A stretch of 64,000 nucleotides of DNA from Bauldia litoralis (GTDB lineage: Bacteria > Pseudomonadota > Alphaproteobacteria > Rhizobiales > Kaistiaceae): assembly GCF_900104485.1 (NCBI RefSeq), contig NZ_FMXQ01000011.1, positions 62,001 through 126,000 on the forward strand, read 5' to 3'. Positions 8,976 to 16,880 of this stretch are shown here, piece after piece. A program made the translations under genes and the position numbers. Below the pieces are notes generated by a model, which worked only from the letters and a program-made list of their open reading frames with translations, did not search any database and had not been told where the DNA came from. Positions within the stretch are counted from its first letter, which is position 1; each line of letters opens with the position of its first letter.

Positions 8976-9635
8976 CTAGAGAACACCGTATTTGGCATAG
9001 ACGTCGGCGAGGAGGTTACCCTTCAGCAACTCGTCGCGCGTGTGATTCTCGTCGGTGACCTTGGCGAGGGCGAGCTTGAAGGCTTCCTCGGCGATCGCCT
9101 GAGGAACGACCACCACGCCATCGACATCGCCGAAAATGATGTCGCCGCTATGGACCGTCACGCCGCCGCAGGCAACCGGTCGATCCATCTCGATCATCCG
9201 GCCGCGCCCCCGGCTGTCGAGCGGGCCGATGCCGCCGTGAAAGACCGGAAATTTCAGTTCGCGGATCTTGCGAACGTCGCGGACCAGGCCGTCGGTGACG
9301 CAGCCGACGCCGCCGCGCTGGAGCGCCGCGGTGGTCAGCAATTCGCCCCACGGCGCCAGCCGCTCGGTCGGGCCGTCGCAACCGAGGACCGGAACCTCGC
9401 CGGGCTTCAGGTCGTCGAGGAGCTTGATCTCCAGCTCGTAGGGATTCTCGCCATCCTCGACCGAATAGGTGTTGGTATAGCCGCCGGTCCGGGCCTTGCC
9501 GAGAAGGACCAGGGACTCGTCGAGCGGCCGGACGAACGGCCGAAGCGCCTGATCGGGATAGCCGAGTCCGTCCAGAACATCGGACAGCACCGCCGTGTAG
9601 AGTTTCTGCTTTGTTTCGGCGGAAAAGATCACCAT
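8976..9635 (-). CDS. RraA-like protein (HMG aldolase / oxaloacetate decarboxylase family)
   Basis: About 219 aa. Members of this fold cleave 4-hydroxy-4-methyl-2-oxoglutarate or decarboxylate oxaloacetate in a Mg-dependent way; others are RNase E regulators, but those belong to different genomic contexts. Conserved blocks seen are GCVTDGLVRDVR, GGIGPLDSRGRGR and GDIIFGDVDGVVVVP. ATG 9635 is preferred over 9689 because GAAGG lies just upstream and because the operator at 9657-9668 would otherwise be inside the gene. First gene of the Hyu operon, so it likely acts on a 2-oxo acid at the end of the pathway. Confidence 0.82.
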   Translation of the reverse strand: MVIFSAETKQKLYTAVLSDVLDGLGYPDQALRPFVRPLDESLVLLGKARTGGYTNTYSVEDGENPYELEIKLLDDLKPGEVPVLGCDGPTERLAPWGELLTTAALQRGGVGCVTDGLVRDVRKIRELKFPVFHGGIGPLDSRGRGRMIEMDRPVACGGVTVHSGDIIFGDVDGVVVVPQAIAEEAFKLALAKVTDENHTRDELLKGNLLADVYAKYGVL

Positions 9636-9966
9636 GACACCTTCGCGTTTGTTTTGTTTAACGTTAAATGACGTCTGCAAGCGCGTCAACCGGTTTCGCC
9701 GTCACGTCGATAGCGTGCCGGTATTCTGATCGCGATTGCGGATGGCGGCCTTGCATCGCCCCACAATGGCATGCCTGCGATGCTCGTCCCAGTCGGGTGC
9801 ACGGCAGAACGCAGCTTTCGACACGCGCCCTCCGTCCGGAGGAATGGGGACGCCGCTCCATCGTCGGCGGATCGGTCTGGTTTGAATTCAGGGATGGCGG
9901 TACCGGAAAATCAGTCGACAAACGCTTTCAAGGAATCCTGCGCCGGCGGCTTTGTCCGCTCCTCAC
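9636..9966. other. Intergenic region with the Hyu-operon promoter
   Basis: About 330 bp between the RraA gene start and the end of the LuxR-type gene. It holds the operator at 9657-9668 and hence presumably the RraA-SDR-HyuAB promoter. Open frames crossing it on both strands have no family features and continue antisense into the LuxR-type gene, so I do not call a gene here. Confidence 0.5.
9657..9668 (-). promoter_or_regulatory. LacI-type operator, perfect palindrome, upstream of RraA-SDR-HyuAB
   Basis: TTTAACGTTAAA is a perfect 12-bp palindrome with central CG, in an otherwise GC-rich region. It ends 22 bp before the RraA start codon, where a bound repressor would block transcription. It matches the element at 2840-2851 in 11 of 12 positions. 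Confidence 0.65.
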
Positions 9967-10968
9967 TCAGGATGTCGGGGTGCTGGCGCTCAACAGGATT
10001 CGCACGAGCGCTGTCTGGCTGCGCACCCCTGTCTTGTCGAACATCCGCTGGAGATGCGTGCGGGCCGTGTTGGCACTGATTCCCATCAACTCGGCAGCCT
10101 TGACGATGTCGTGGCCCTCAACGATCGAAGCCGCCACGCGCGCCTGTCCCCTGGACAAGCCGTAGAGGGTCCGCGCAGCAGAAAGGCGTTTCCGCTCCGC
10201 TTCCTTGTCATTGAAGGAAACCAGGATCATCTGGTCCTGATACATCACCCACACGACATGGGATTGATCCGCACAGCCGTCGCCCAGCACGAGGGGAATG
10301 GCCCCGAGAACGCCATCGGTCGGGGCGCCCGATCGCCTGACGTCAACCGGCGTCAAGTCGTCGGTGGCGGCAAGCGCGGCGCGGAGCAGCGTATTGTCGG
10401 CGCGGGACCGGGCGAGCAGATACCCCCCGTTTCCTGCCAACACCGGATGATCGGCAAGCTCGCCCTTGGCGGCGGCATTCATCCACAGAATGGCCCCGGT
10501 GCGATCGACCCGCACGGTCGGACACACGAACGTCCCGATCTTCGGGTCGGCATGCCCGACATAAACGATCTTCCACCGGCCCTCATCTTTCTCGAGAATA
10601 CGGACGTGATGAGTCAGACCGACGTCCATGAACAGGTCGTCCGTGTCCGGTCCATACTGATCGAAACTGGCCCAGGCCATATCGCCGCTGACCCGAATCC
10701 GCACATTCTCGCGCCTGACGAGAGCCGGATCGGTTTCATTCGGGGTCGGACGGCCCTCGAACAAGCGCCGGGTCATGGCGGCCTCGGCTTCCCAGCCCTG
10801 CAGATAGGCGATTTGACCGCCGGCCAGCGTCACCAGGCGCAGCGAGTCCTCAACGTGCAGCCAACACCTGGCATAGCGGTCGAAGTCGCGCGCAAAGAAG
10901 CCAGCGAACTCTTCCTCGATGACCGCAAGGATCGCCTGTTTTTCCTGATCAGGGTCGCCCCCGGCCAT
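9967..10968 (-). CDS. LuxR-type regulator with N-terminal NTF2/SnoaL-like domain
   Basis: About 333 aa. The C-terminal 65 residues are a LuxR-type helix-turn-helix (LSRGQARVAASIVEG ... MGISANTARTHLQRMF). The front 130 residues look like an NTF2/SnoaL-like cone (FFARDFDRYARCWLH near 20, W-rich sheet, GRWKIVYVGHADP), followed by a PAS-like middle (VRVDRTGAILWMNAAA). It would sense a small ligand and bind DNA. ATG 10968 is chosen for its GAGGA ribosome site; ATG 11034 in frame overlaps the stop of the upstream small ORF as ATGA and would add 22 residues. Target genes are unknown; neighbours on either side have their own regulators. Confidence 0.8.
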   Translation of the reverse strand: MAGGDPDQEKQAILAVIEEEFAGFFARDFDRYARCWLHVEDSLRLVTLAGGQIAYLQGWEAEAAMTRRLFEGRPTPNETDPALVRRENVRIRVSGDMAWASFDQYGPDTDDLFMDVGLTHHVRILEKDEGRWKIVYVGHADPKIGTFVCPTVRVDRTGAILWMNAAAKGELADHPVLAGNGGYLLARSRADNTLLRAALAATDDLTPVDVRRSGAPTDGVLGAIPLVLGDGCADQSHVVWVMYQDQMILVSFNDKEAERKRLSAARTLYGLSRGQARVAASIVEGHDIVKAAELMGISANTARTHLQRMFDKTGVRSQTALVRILLSASTPTS

Positions 10969-11030
10969 GGCCTCGTCCTCTTGCCTTGCCGACACGCTAT
11001 CACAACGGGCCAATGCGCCGAGAACCAGGG

Positions 11031-11234
11031 TCATCGCGCCAGGCCGTAGGACATATAGGCGCTACGGAAGGCCGATACGGCGAACCGAAGACGGGCGAAT
11101 GTAATTGCCGGCATCCGCAAGGTGAGCGCCATTCCCTGGTGTTCAGCGTAGTAGTCATCCTCGGCTGTAGCGCGGGCGTAGTCGGGCCGCTCGCCTGGAA
11201 TGACGTGCGCAGCGAAGAGCGTTGAACAGGACAT
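11031..11234 (-). CDS. Small protein of unknown function (67 aa)
   Basis: Not a family I recognise. GGGAG stands 7 bases before the ATG, and the stop overlaps the alternative ATG (11034) of the LuxR-type gene as ATGA, suggesting co-translation. Composition is balanced rather than Arg-rich as in shadow frames; it contains an acidic-aromatic patch (EDDYYAEHQG) and an amphipathic C-terminal half. No membrane helix or signal peptide. Whether it is real rests on the ribosome site and the overlap. Confidence 0.5.
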   Translation of the reverse strand: MSCSTLFAAHVIPGERPDYARATAEDDYYAEHQGMALTLRMPAITFARLRFAVSAFRSAYMSYGLAR

Positions 11235-11454
11235 CTAGAAACTCCCGGACCGGCGTTTCGCGGGGCGCGACAGTGCCCCGTGTCGATGTCTCAAGTTAGT
11301 CCGGGCATGTCACCCGGCCTGTCATTCGATCCGATGACAGCACGGAAATTCGGCCCGCCAGGTCCCGCTCATCACCTCGGCGTATGAATGAACTGCAAAA
11401 AGCGCGAGGCCGCGGGGAAAGGCAGCGCTTGCGCCCTGCGGCTTCCGGGAAGAC

Positions 11455-12204
11455 TCAGGCCGACTTGTTGTCGCCCAGGTGGCGGTAAAGCGGCTCGGAC
11501 CGGTCGAGGTGGCCGGCCATCATCTCCGCGGCAGTGTCGGCGTCCCTCTTCTCGAGAAAATCGACGATGCTCTCATGCTCGCTCAGCGTCGTTTCCTCCC
11601 GGCCCGACCAGCGCAGCATCGGCGCGTGGTAGTCGAAGAGCCAGGTCAGCATGGCCTCGGTCACCGCCTTGATCAGCGGGTTGCCGGTCGCCTCCGCCAG
11701 GCGTGCATGAAAGGCGATGTCGGTCTGGATGAAGCCGCTGGCATCGCCGAGATGGCCGCGCTGGGTGCTGACAAGGCCCCGCAGGTCGCTGATGTCTTCG
11801 GGCGTGCAGATTGGCGCGACCTTGCGCACCGTCGCCACTTCGAGAAGCCGCCGCAGCTCTTTCAGATGGTCAAGATTGTCCGGTTCGGTGGAGAGCAGCA
11901 GCCGGGCGATTTCATCCATCTGGCCGAAAGCCATGCCGGGCGTCAGCCGGTTGACCCTGCTGCGCTCGCCATGGGAGATCGTGATCAGGCCCTTGCTGGC
12001 CAATGACTGCAGCGCTTCGCGGATCGCCGGTCGGCCGACGCCGAAGCGTTCCATCAATTCCCGTTCCGAATACATCGCATCGCCGGGCGCAAGCTCGCCG
12101 CTGGCGATCATATGGCGAAGGCGGTCGAACACCTGCTCGGAAAGCTTCCTGCGGACGATCGGCTCGTCCGCACCCTGTCCGATCGCTGTCTTTTTCTCGG
12201 TCAT
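11455..12204 (-). CDS. GntR-family regulator, FCD subfamily (NanR-like)
   Basis: 249 aa. The winged helix is at about residues 20-90 (SEQVFDRLRHMIASGEL, ERELMERFGVGRPAIREAL), the FCD effector domain at about 110-240 with the metal-site pattern D..FH near 165-170 and two later His residues (EHESIVDFL, AGHLDRSE). It is located next to the ApnO/OiaK/OiaX genes and likely represses them, with an acid sugar as effector. The inverted repeat at 13286-13305 between ApnO and OiaK is a candidate target. Confidence 0.88.
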   Translation of the reverse strand: MTEKKTAIGQGADEPIVRRKLSEQVFDRLRHMIASGELAPGDAMYSERELMERFGVGRPAIREALQSLASKGLITISHGERSRVNRLTPGMAFGQMDEIARLLLSTEPDNLDHLKELRRLLEVATVRKVAPICTPEDISDLRGLVSTQRGHLGDASGFIQTDIAFHARLAEATGNPLIKAVTEAMLTWLFDYHAPMLRWSGREETTLSEHESIVDFLEKRDADTAAEMMAGHLDRSEPLYRHLGDNKSA

Positions 12205-12407
12205 TCTCTTACAGAAAGTCGAAAGACCAATCCCTATCCATCGTCAGTCATCGGACATGACAACTACGCCGCCTGCCAGCTGAGATCCGATACATGCCTT
12301 CGTCGCGGGCCCCGCAAACGCCCCTGGCAGGCCCGGGCCGGAAGCAGGGAGCGGCGCCGCCGCGCCACGCTCAATGTCCCTTCGACAAACCCGCCGAACA
12401 ACGGACC

Positions 12408-13235
12408 TCAGGTAATCCTCTTGATGCTCGCGGCGATTTCCTCCGGCTCGAAGACGCGCTTCCAGTCGTCGCGCATCAGGGCCGGCTTGCCGAACTCCAT
12501 CGCCTTGTTGCAGGCGTCGGAGAAGACGCCGTCGATCTCCTTGAAGATGACAGCCGCAAGGATGTTGACGTGGCCGAGCAGGAAGTCCCGTGCGGCTTCC
12601 CTGGGCACGCCGCGGGCGACGACCTCGTCCATGGCTTCCCGCATGATATCGAGCAGTGACGCGCAGACCGTTTCCGACAGGCCCGGCTCGAGCAGCGCCA
12701 TGCCTTCCACGGTGATCCGGTGCGAGCGCATGACCGGGGCGTAGATCGCCTTGGCGACCTTCTCGCCGAGCGCATAGTGTTCCTCGGGTCCCTGCATCAG
12801 CGCGCAGACGACCGCCTGCTTGGCGGCAATGCCGCCGAAGAAGTCGCGCTTGGTCTCGGGGTCGATCTCGTCGTTGAAGATGGGCGGATGACAGGGATGT
12901 GTGACGAAATAGGTAATGTCGCTGCGCTCGGGCAGATGGCCCGCCGCTGGTGCCGCAGCGTCAAGGCAGATCACCATGGCGCCACTCGGAACCTGGTCGA
13001 TGATGCCCGCCGCGACCTTGCCGATCACCGTGTCCGGCACCGCCAGCACAATGACATCGGCGCCCTGCAGCGCGGTAGCAGTATCGACGCATTCAAGACC
13101 CAGTTCCTGACGCAAGCGATCGCGCCCTACATCCGACACCTCGACATGGGCCGTTTCAAAATCGGTCTTGGCCAGGTTGCGCGACAGGCGCACCCCCATT
13201 TTGCCGCCCGCTCCGAAAAGCGCGATCTTGGTCAT
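12408..13235 (-). CDS. apnO: Probable D-apionate oxidoisomerase (ApnO-like NAD-dependent dehydrogenase)
   Basis: About 275 aa. The N-terminal Rossmann fold has GAGGKMGVRL (residues 8-17), and the C-terminal half is the all-helical phosphogluconate-dehydrogenase-like domain. In D-apiose/D-apionate catabolism ApnO belongs to this family and converts D-apionate to 3-oxo-isoapionate with NAD. The assignment rests on the divergent neighbours being an OiaK-type kinase and an OiaX-type RuBisCO-like protein; family alone would only say NAD(P)-dependent dehydrogenase. ATG 13235 is chosen (GGAG 9 bases before) over 13256. Divergent from OiaK with a shared promoter region. Confidence 0.75.
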   Translation of the reverse strand: MTKIALFGAGGKMGVRLSRNLAKTDFETAHVEVSDVGRDRLRQELGLECVDTATALQGADVIVLAVPDTVIGKVAAGIIDQVPSGAMVICLDAAAPAAGHLPERSDITYFVTHPCHPPIFNDEIDPETKRDFFGGIAAKQAVVCALMQGPEEHYALGEKVAKAIYAPVMRSHRITVEGMALLEPGLSETVCASLLDIMREAMDEVVARGVPREAARDFLLGHVNILAAVIFKEIDGVFSDACNKAMEFGKPALMRDDWKRVFEPEEIAASIKRIT

Positions 13236-13285
13236 GCTCAATCTCTCCCCAGACACCGCCGTTTTCCGGCGGTTGAAGTTGACAA

Positions 13286-13305
13286 CTGGTATGATGAGAT
13301 ACTAG
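13286..13305. promoter_or_regulatory. Inverted repeat in the apnO-oiaK divergent promoter
   Basis: CTGGTATGATGAGATACTAG: 7-bp arms CTGGTAT and ATACTAG (one mismatch) around a 6-bp spacer. It is AT-richer than its surroundings and lies 50 bp before apnO and 36 bp before oiaK. The GGTAT half-site resembles NanR-type GntR operators, so one of the two GntR proteins nearby is the likely ligand. A TGGTATGA core also occurs at 23441 and, inverted, at 25042. Confidence 0.5.
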
Positions 13306-13341
13306 CCATATGACCCTGTCAAGCAGCGGGCCTCACCACTG

Positions 13342-14736
13342 ATGTCGCAAACCGGCCCTGTCGCCGCACCTCTCCCCAGCGGCCTCCTGGTTGCGTGGTA
13401 CGGGGACGACTTCACCGGCGCGGCCGCCGTGATGGAAGTGCTGACCTTCGCGGGCCTCCCCTCGATTCTTTTTCTGGATGTGCCGAACGAGGCCCAGCTC
13501 GCGCGCTTCCCCGGACTGCGCGGCGTCGGCATCGCGTCGACGGCACGATCGAAGTCGCCGGAGTGGATGGACGCCAACCTGCCGGCGGCATTTCGCGGCC
13601 TGGCGCAGCTTCAACCGCCGCTCCTCCACTACAAGGTCTGCTCGACCCTCGACTCATCGCCACAGGTCGGTTCGATCGGCCGCGCCATCGAGATCGCGTC
13701 GCGCGAGATCGGTTTCACCGCCGCGCCGATCCTGGTCGCCGCGCCGGCGATGCGCCGCTACCAGTGCTTCGGCCACCTTTTTGCGGCCGTCGGCGACACC
13801 GTCTACCGCCTCGATCGCCATCCGGTGATGGCCCGCCATCCGGTCACCCCGATGACCGAATCGGACGTCGCCCGTCACATCGCCGCACAGTCGGAGCGGC
13901 TGGATGTCAGCCTCATGTCGCTCGAGGCGCTCGCGGCGCCTGGCGCATCCCTTGCGGCGCCGACCGGTCGAAATCCGGACCGGATCGACGCGGTGACGCT
14001 GGACTGCATGGACGCGGCTTCAGAGGCGGCGGCCGGCCGGCTGATCTGGGAAGAGCGCGACGCCAACCCCTTCGTCGTCGGATCGCAGGGCGTCGAATAC
14101 GCCCTCGTTCGCTACTGGCAGGAGCACGGCCTGATCGAGACTCGCGGCGCCGCCGGCAGCATCGGCCGGGCGGACCGCATGGTAGCGGTGTCGGGCTCCG
14201 TCTCGCCAACAACCGGCGAACAGATCGGCTGGTCGCGCACCAACGGCTTCGATTGCATCGCCTTCGACGCTGCGCTGGCCTGTGGCGATCCTGCGTCCCT
14301 CGCCGCCGAAACCGCGCGGGTCGTCGACCGTGCCATCGCCGCCCTCGAACGCGGCGCCGACCCGCTGATCCATACCGCCGAGGGCGTCGACGACCCGGCC
14401 GTGGCGCGCTTCAACCAGGCGCTTGCCGCAAGCCAGCGCCCGGCGGCCGAGGTCAACCAGGCGATCGGCGAGGCGCTGGGCCTGGCGTTGCATGAGATCG
14501 TCACCCGGACCGGCGTCAGCCGCGCGGTGATCTCGGGCGGCGACACGTCCGGCTATGCCACCCAGCAACTGGGCATCTACGCCCTGTCCGCCCTCGCCCC
14601 GACGATCCCCGGCGCGGCCATCTTCCGCGCCCATGCCGATGGAGCCATGGACGGCCTCGAACTCGCGCTGAAGGGCGGCCAGATGGGCAGCCCCGACTAT
14701 TTCGGCAGGGTGCGTGACGGCGGTGGCGCCCGATGA
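13342..14736 (+). CDS. oiaK: Probable 3-oxo-isoapionate kinase (four-carbon acid sugar kinase family)
   Basis: 464 aa, DUF1537 family. The N-terminal domain carries WYGDDFTGA at residues 19-27; the C-terminal nucleotide-binding domain carries SGGDTSGYA near residue 398. Family members phosphorylate 3- or 4-carbon acid sugars; together with the next gene, a RuBisCO-like protein, the expected reaction is phosphorylation of 3-oxo-isoapionate at O4. The stop overlaps the OiaX start (ATGA), so the two are translationally coupled. The alternative is another acid-sugar kinase of the Otn type, but those are paired with a class II aldolase, as at 62.9-64 kb. Confidence 0.8.
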   Translation: MSQTGPVAAPLPSGLLVAWYGDDFTGAAAVMEVLTFAGLPSILFLDVPNEAQLARFPGLRGVGIASTARSKSPEWMDANLPAAFRGLAQLQPPLLHYKVCSTLDSSPQVGSIGRAIEIASREIGFTAAPILVAAPAMRRYQCFGHLFAAVGDTVYRLDRHPVMARHPVTPMTESDVARHIAAQSERLDVSLMSLEALAAPGASLAAPTGRNPDRIDAVTLDCMDAASEAAAGRLIWEERDANPFVVGSQGVEYALVRYWQEHGLIETRGAAGSIGRADRMVAVSGSVSPTTGEQIGWSRTNGFDCIAFDAALACGDPASLAAETARVVDRAIAALERGADPLIHTAEGVDDPAVARFNQALAASQRPAAEVNQAIGEALGLALHEIVTRTGVSRAVISGGDTSGYATQQLGIYALSALAPTIPGAAIFRAHADGAMDGLELALKGGQMGSPDYFGRVRDGGGAR

Positions 14737-15998
14737 CCCGGATCACCGCAGTCTATGACATCGAGTCGCCGTCGGGCGTTGCCCATGCGGCCGCCGTGAT
14801 GGCCGGCGAGCAATCGACCGGAACCTTCGTCCGCCTCGCCGCCGAAACCGACGCATTGCGCGAACGGTCGGCGGCGCGGATCGAGGCGATCGAGATCACC
14901 GGCGAGAGCCCCCGGCCCGCCCTGCCCAGCCGGCGGGAAGGTCCGCGCTACGAGCGCGGCCGCGTAACGGTCAGCTGGCCGGCCGAGAATGTCGGCCTCT
15001 CCCTGCCGACGCTGCTGTCCACCGTCGCCGGCAACCTCTTCGAACTGGCGGAACTGTCGGCGATCCGGCTGCTCGACATCGGCCTCCCGACGGCACTCAT
15101 CGCCGCCTGTCCAGGGCCGCAATTCGGCGCCGCCGGCACCCGCCGCATGCTGGGCGGCCATGACGGCCCGGTGATCGGCACGATCATCAAGCCGAGCGTC
15201 GGCCTCGACGCCGCCGGGACGGCGGCACTGGTGCAGACCCTGGTCGATGCCGACATCGATTTCATCAAGGACGATGAGTTGCAAGCGAACGGCACCTATT
15301 GCCCGCTCGCCGATCGGGTGGAAGCCGTGACGGCGGTGCTCGACCGCCATGCCGACAGGACCGGCAGGCGGGTGATGTACGCCTTCAACATCACCGACGA
15401 GATCGAGCAGATGTGGCGGAATCTCGAACTGCTCGAAGCGAACAACGCCACCTGCGCCGTGGTGTGCATTAACGCCGTCGGCCTGCCGGGCGTGCGCGCG
15501 GTGCGCGACCGGAGCAGCGTGGTCATCCACGGTCACCGCGCCGGCTGGGGCCTCTACTCCCGCTCGCCGGATATCGGCATCAGCTACGTCGCCTGGCAAA
15601 AGCTCTGGCGGCTGGCCGGCGCCGACCACCTGCATGTCAACGGCCTCGCCAACAAGTTCACCGAGTCGGACGCAGTGGTGCGCGAGGCGGCGCTTGCCGT
15701 GCAGACGCCCTTCGCCGGCGACGGCGCGCCGGCCTATACGGCGATGCCGGTGATCTCATCCGGCCAGACCGCGTGGCAGGTCGCGCCATCGCGGCATCTC
15801 CTCGGCAACGACGATTTCATCTTCTGCGCCGGCGGCGGCATCATGAGCCATCCCGGCGGGCCGGGCGCCGGCGTCATCGCCCTTCGCCAGGCCGCCGAGG
15901 CGGCACGGCAAGACATCGCGGTGGAGGACTTTGCGCGAAGCCACGGCGAGTTGAAGGCAGCCCTGGAGACTTTCCGAAAGCCATCGATCGTGGTCTGA
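14733..15998 (+). CDS. oiaX: RuBisCO-like protein, probable 3-oxo-isoapionate-4-phosphate decarboxylase
   Basis: 421 aa, form IV RuBisCO large-subunit-like fold. Active-site landmarks are visible: GTIIKPSVG near residue 149-157 (equivalent of RuBisCO Lys175), FIKDDE at 177-182 (the carbamylated Lys and metal-binding Asp/Glu), VIHGHRAGWG near 267 and CAGGGIMSHPGG near 365. With oiaK and apnO this fits decarboxylation of 3-oxo-isoapionate 4-phosphate to L-erythrulose 1-phosphate. It is not a CO2-fixing enzyme: the loop-6 region differs from true RuBisCO and no small subunit or phosphoribulokinase is near. A transcarboxylase/hydrolase (OiaT) reading cannot be excluded without alignment. Confidence 0.82.
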   Translation: MTRITAVYDIESPSGVAHAAAVMAGEQSTGTFVRLAAETDALRERSAARIEAIEITGESPRPALPSRREGPRYERGRVTVSWPAENVGLSLPTLLSTVAGNLFELAELSAIRLLDIGLPTALIAACPGPQFGAAGTRRMLGGHDGPVIGTIIKPSVGLDAAGTAALVQTLVDADIDFIKDDELQANGTYCPLADRVEAVTAVLDRHADRTGRRVMYAFNITDEIEQMWRNLELLEANNATCAVVCINAVGLPGVRAVRDRSSVVIHGHRAGWGLYSRSPDIGISYVAWQKLWRLAGADHLHVNGLANKFTESDAVVREAALAVQTPFAGDGAPAYTAMPVISSGQTAWQVAPSRHLLGNDDFIFCAGGGIMSHPGGPGAGVIALRQAAEAARQDIAVEDFARSHGELKAALETFRKPSIVV

Positions 15999-16032
15999 CG
16001 AACGGTGTTCGAGGAGCGATGAGCGCTGACGG

Positions 16033-16134
16033 TCAGGCGCGGGTCGATCGGCCCGCCGTGAGCGCGGCGAAGCCGACAATCGCCAGAACCAGCGCCGGCC
16101 CGAACATGATGACGAGAAACTGAAGCAAGGTCAT
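16033..16134 (-). CDS. Small membrane protein, 33 aa
   Basis: A short frame with ATG 16134, GGGAG 8 bases upstream and one membrane helix (MTLLQFLVIMFGPALVLAIV onward) ending in a short positive tail (RSTRA). The Leu/Ile/Val-rich, uninterrupted hydrophobic run is unlike random GC-rich frames here. Convergent with oiaX. No family recognised; function unknown. Confidence 0.45.
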   Translation of the reverse strand: MTLLQFLVIMFGPALVLAIVGFAALTAGRSTRA

Positions 16135-16249
16135 CGGTGGATCTCCCGGAAAGCAGCGTGTTGAATCGCCGTAACCGGGATTCAACGCCCGATGACCGGA
16201 CCGGTCAACCGGCGCTTTCTGTCAGCCTCCTCGGCATGAGGTGACAGGC

Positions 16250-16480
16250 TCAGGCGTGAACCGACGATCCCGGGATGGGTACGCCCGCCCGCTTCACGGC
16301 CGGATCGTCCACTTCGACAAGGGTGGCCCAGCGTCGCGACCACGAATGGCGGCCGCCGCAGGCCCAGCATTCTACCGTATGATTGGCGAAGGGTGCGGCC
16401 TTGAAGGAGGCAGCGTCGGTCTCGATACCCGTGGAGATCTGCTGCCCGGTCTTCGGGCATTGAATCGCTACGATACTCAT
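16250..16480 (-). CDS. Small zinc-ribbon-like protein, hypothetical
   Basis: About 76 aa. It begins MSIVAIQCPKTGQQ and contains CWACGGRHSW, i.e. one Cys near residue 8 and a CxxC with a nearby His, a pattern of small zinc-binding proteins that are common in Hyphomicrobiales. ATG 16480 is preferred; an in-frame ATG at 16501 adds seven residues. It stands alone between the apionate genes and the esterase operon. No specific function can be given. Confidence 0.6.
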   Translation of the reverse strand: MSIVAIQCPKTGQQISTGIETDAASFKAAPFANHTVECWACGGRHSWSRRWATLVEVDDPAVKRAGVPIPGSSVHA

Positions 16481-16880
16481 GGCGAACTCAACAATACTCA
16501 AACTCTACTGACTCATATTACCCCGCCTTCGAAGCCGATTCCGCTACTTTGCTGAAAGATGGTTGACGACGTCTCGACGAACCGTCGGCGACCAACGGCG
16601 TCGCGCTGGCCGAGGAGGTAGCGAAACGCGCTGCCGGCCCACTCTATCCGGTGTCGACCCACTTCACGACGAAGGAAGCTGAACCGATGATCGTGCGTCC
16701 TTCGAGGCCCGGGCATGGCCCTCGCACCTCAGGATGGCGAGGCGGAGCATTATGGCCTCCGGTCGTCGGTCCGATCATCACACCGTCGCCATCGTGAGGA
16801 GCTCCGCGCAGCGGAGCCTCGAAGGACGCATGACGGCCACACATGAGAGAGCTAAACCATGGGCCGGCAAGCGGGCGCGA
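16481..16880. other. Intergenic region containing a 147-bp repeat
   Basis: About 400 bp between the zinc-ribbon gene and the esterase stop. Positions 16694-16840 hold a 147-bp composite repeat described separately. Short frames here (for example 16513-16716) are low-complexity and Arg-rich and are not called. Confidence 0.5.
16694..16840. repeat. 147-bp paired inverted intergenic repeat, copy 1
   Basis: Begins TGCGTCCTTCGAGGC, runs through CACCTCAGGATGG, and after a middle spacer returns as GTGAGG ... GCCTCGAAGGACGCA, ending GGCCAC. The outer ends are inverted copies of each other, so the whole can fold into a long hairpin. A second unit with the same length and ends is at 51557-51703. This matches the style of extragenic repeats frequent in Hyphomicrobiales genomes. 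Confidence 0.7.

Noticed and set aside
5708-9058. 1116-codon open frame on the plus strand across hyuA/hyuB/SDR
   Set aside because: Antisense to four well-supported genes; Arg/Asp/Gly-rich composition with no family motifs, an effect of high third-position GC.
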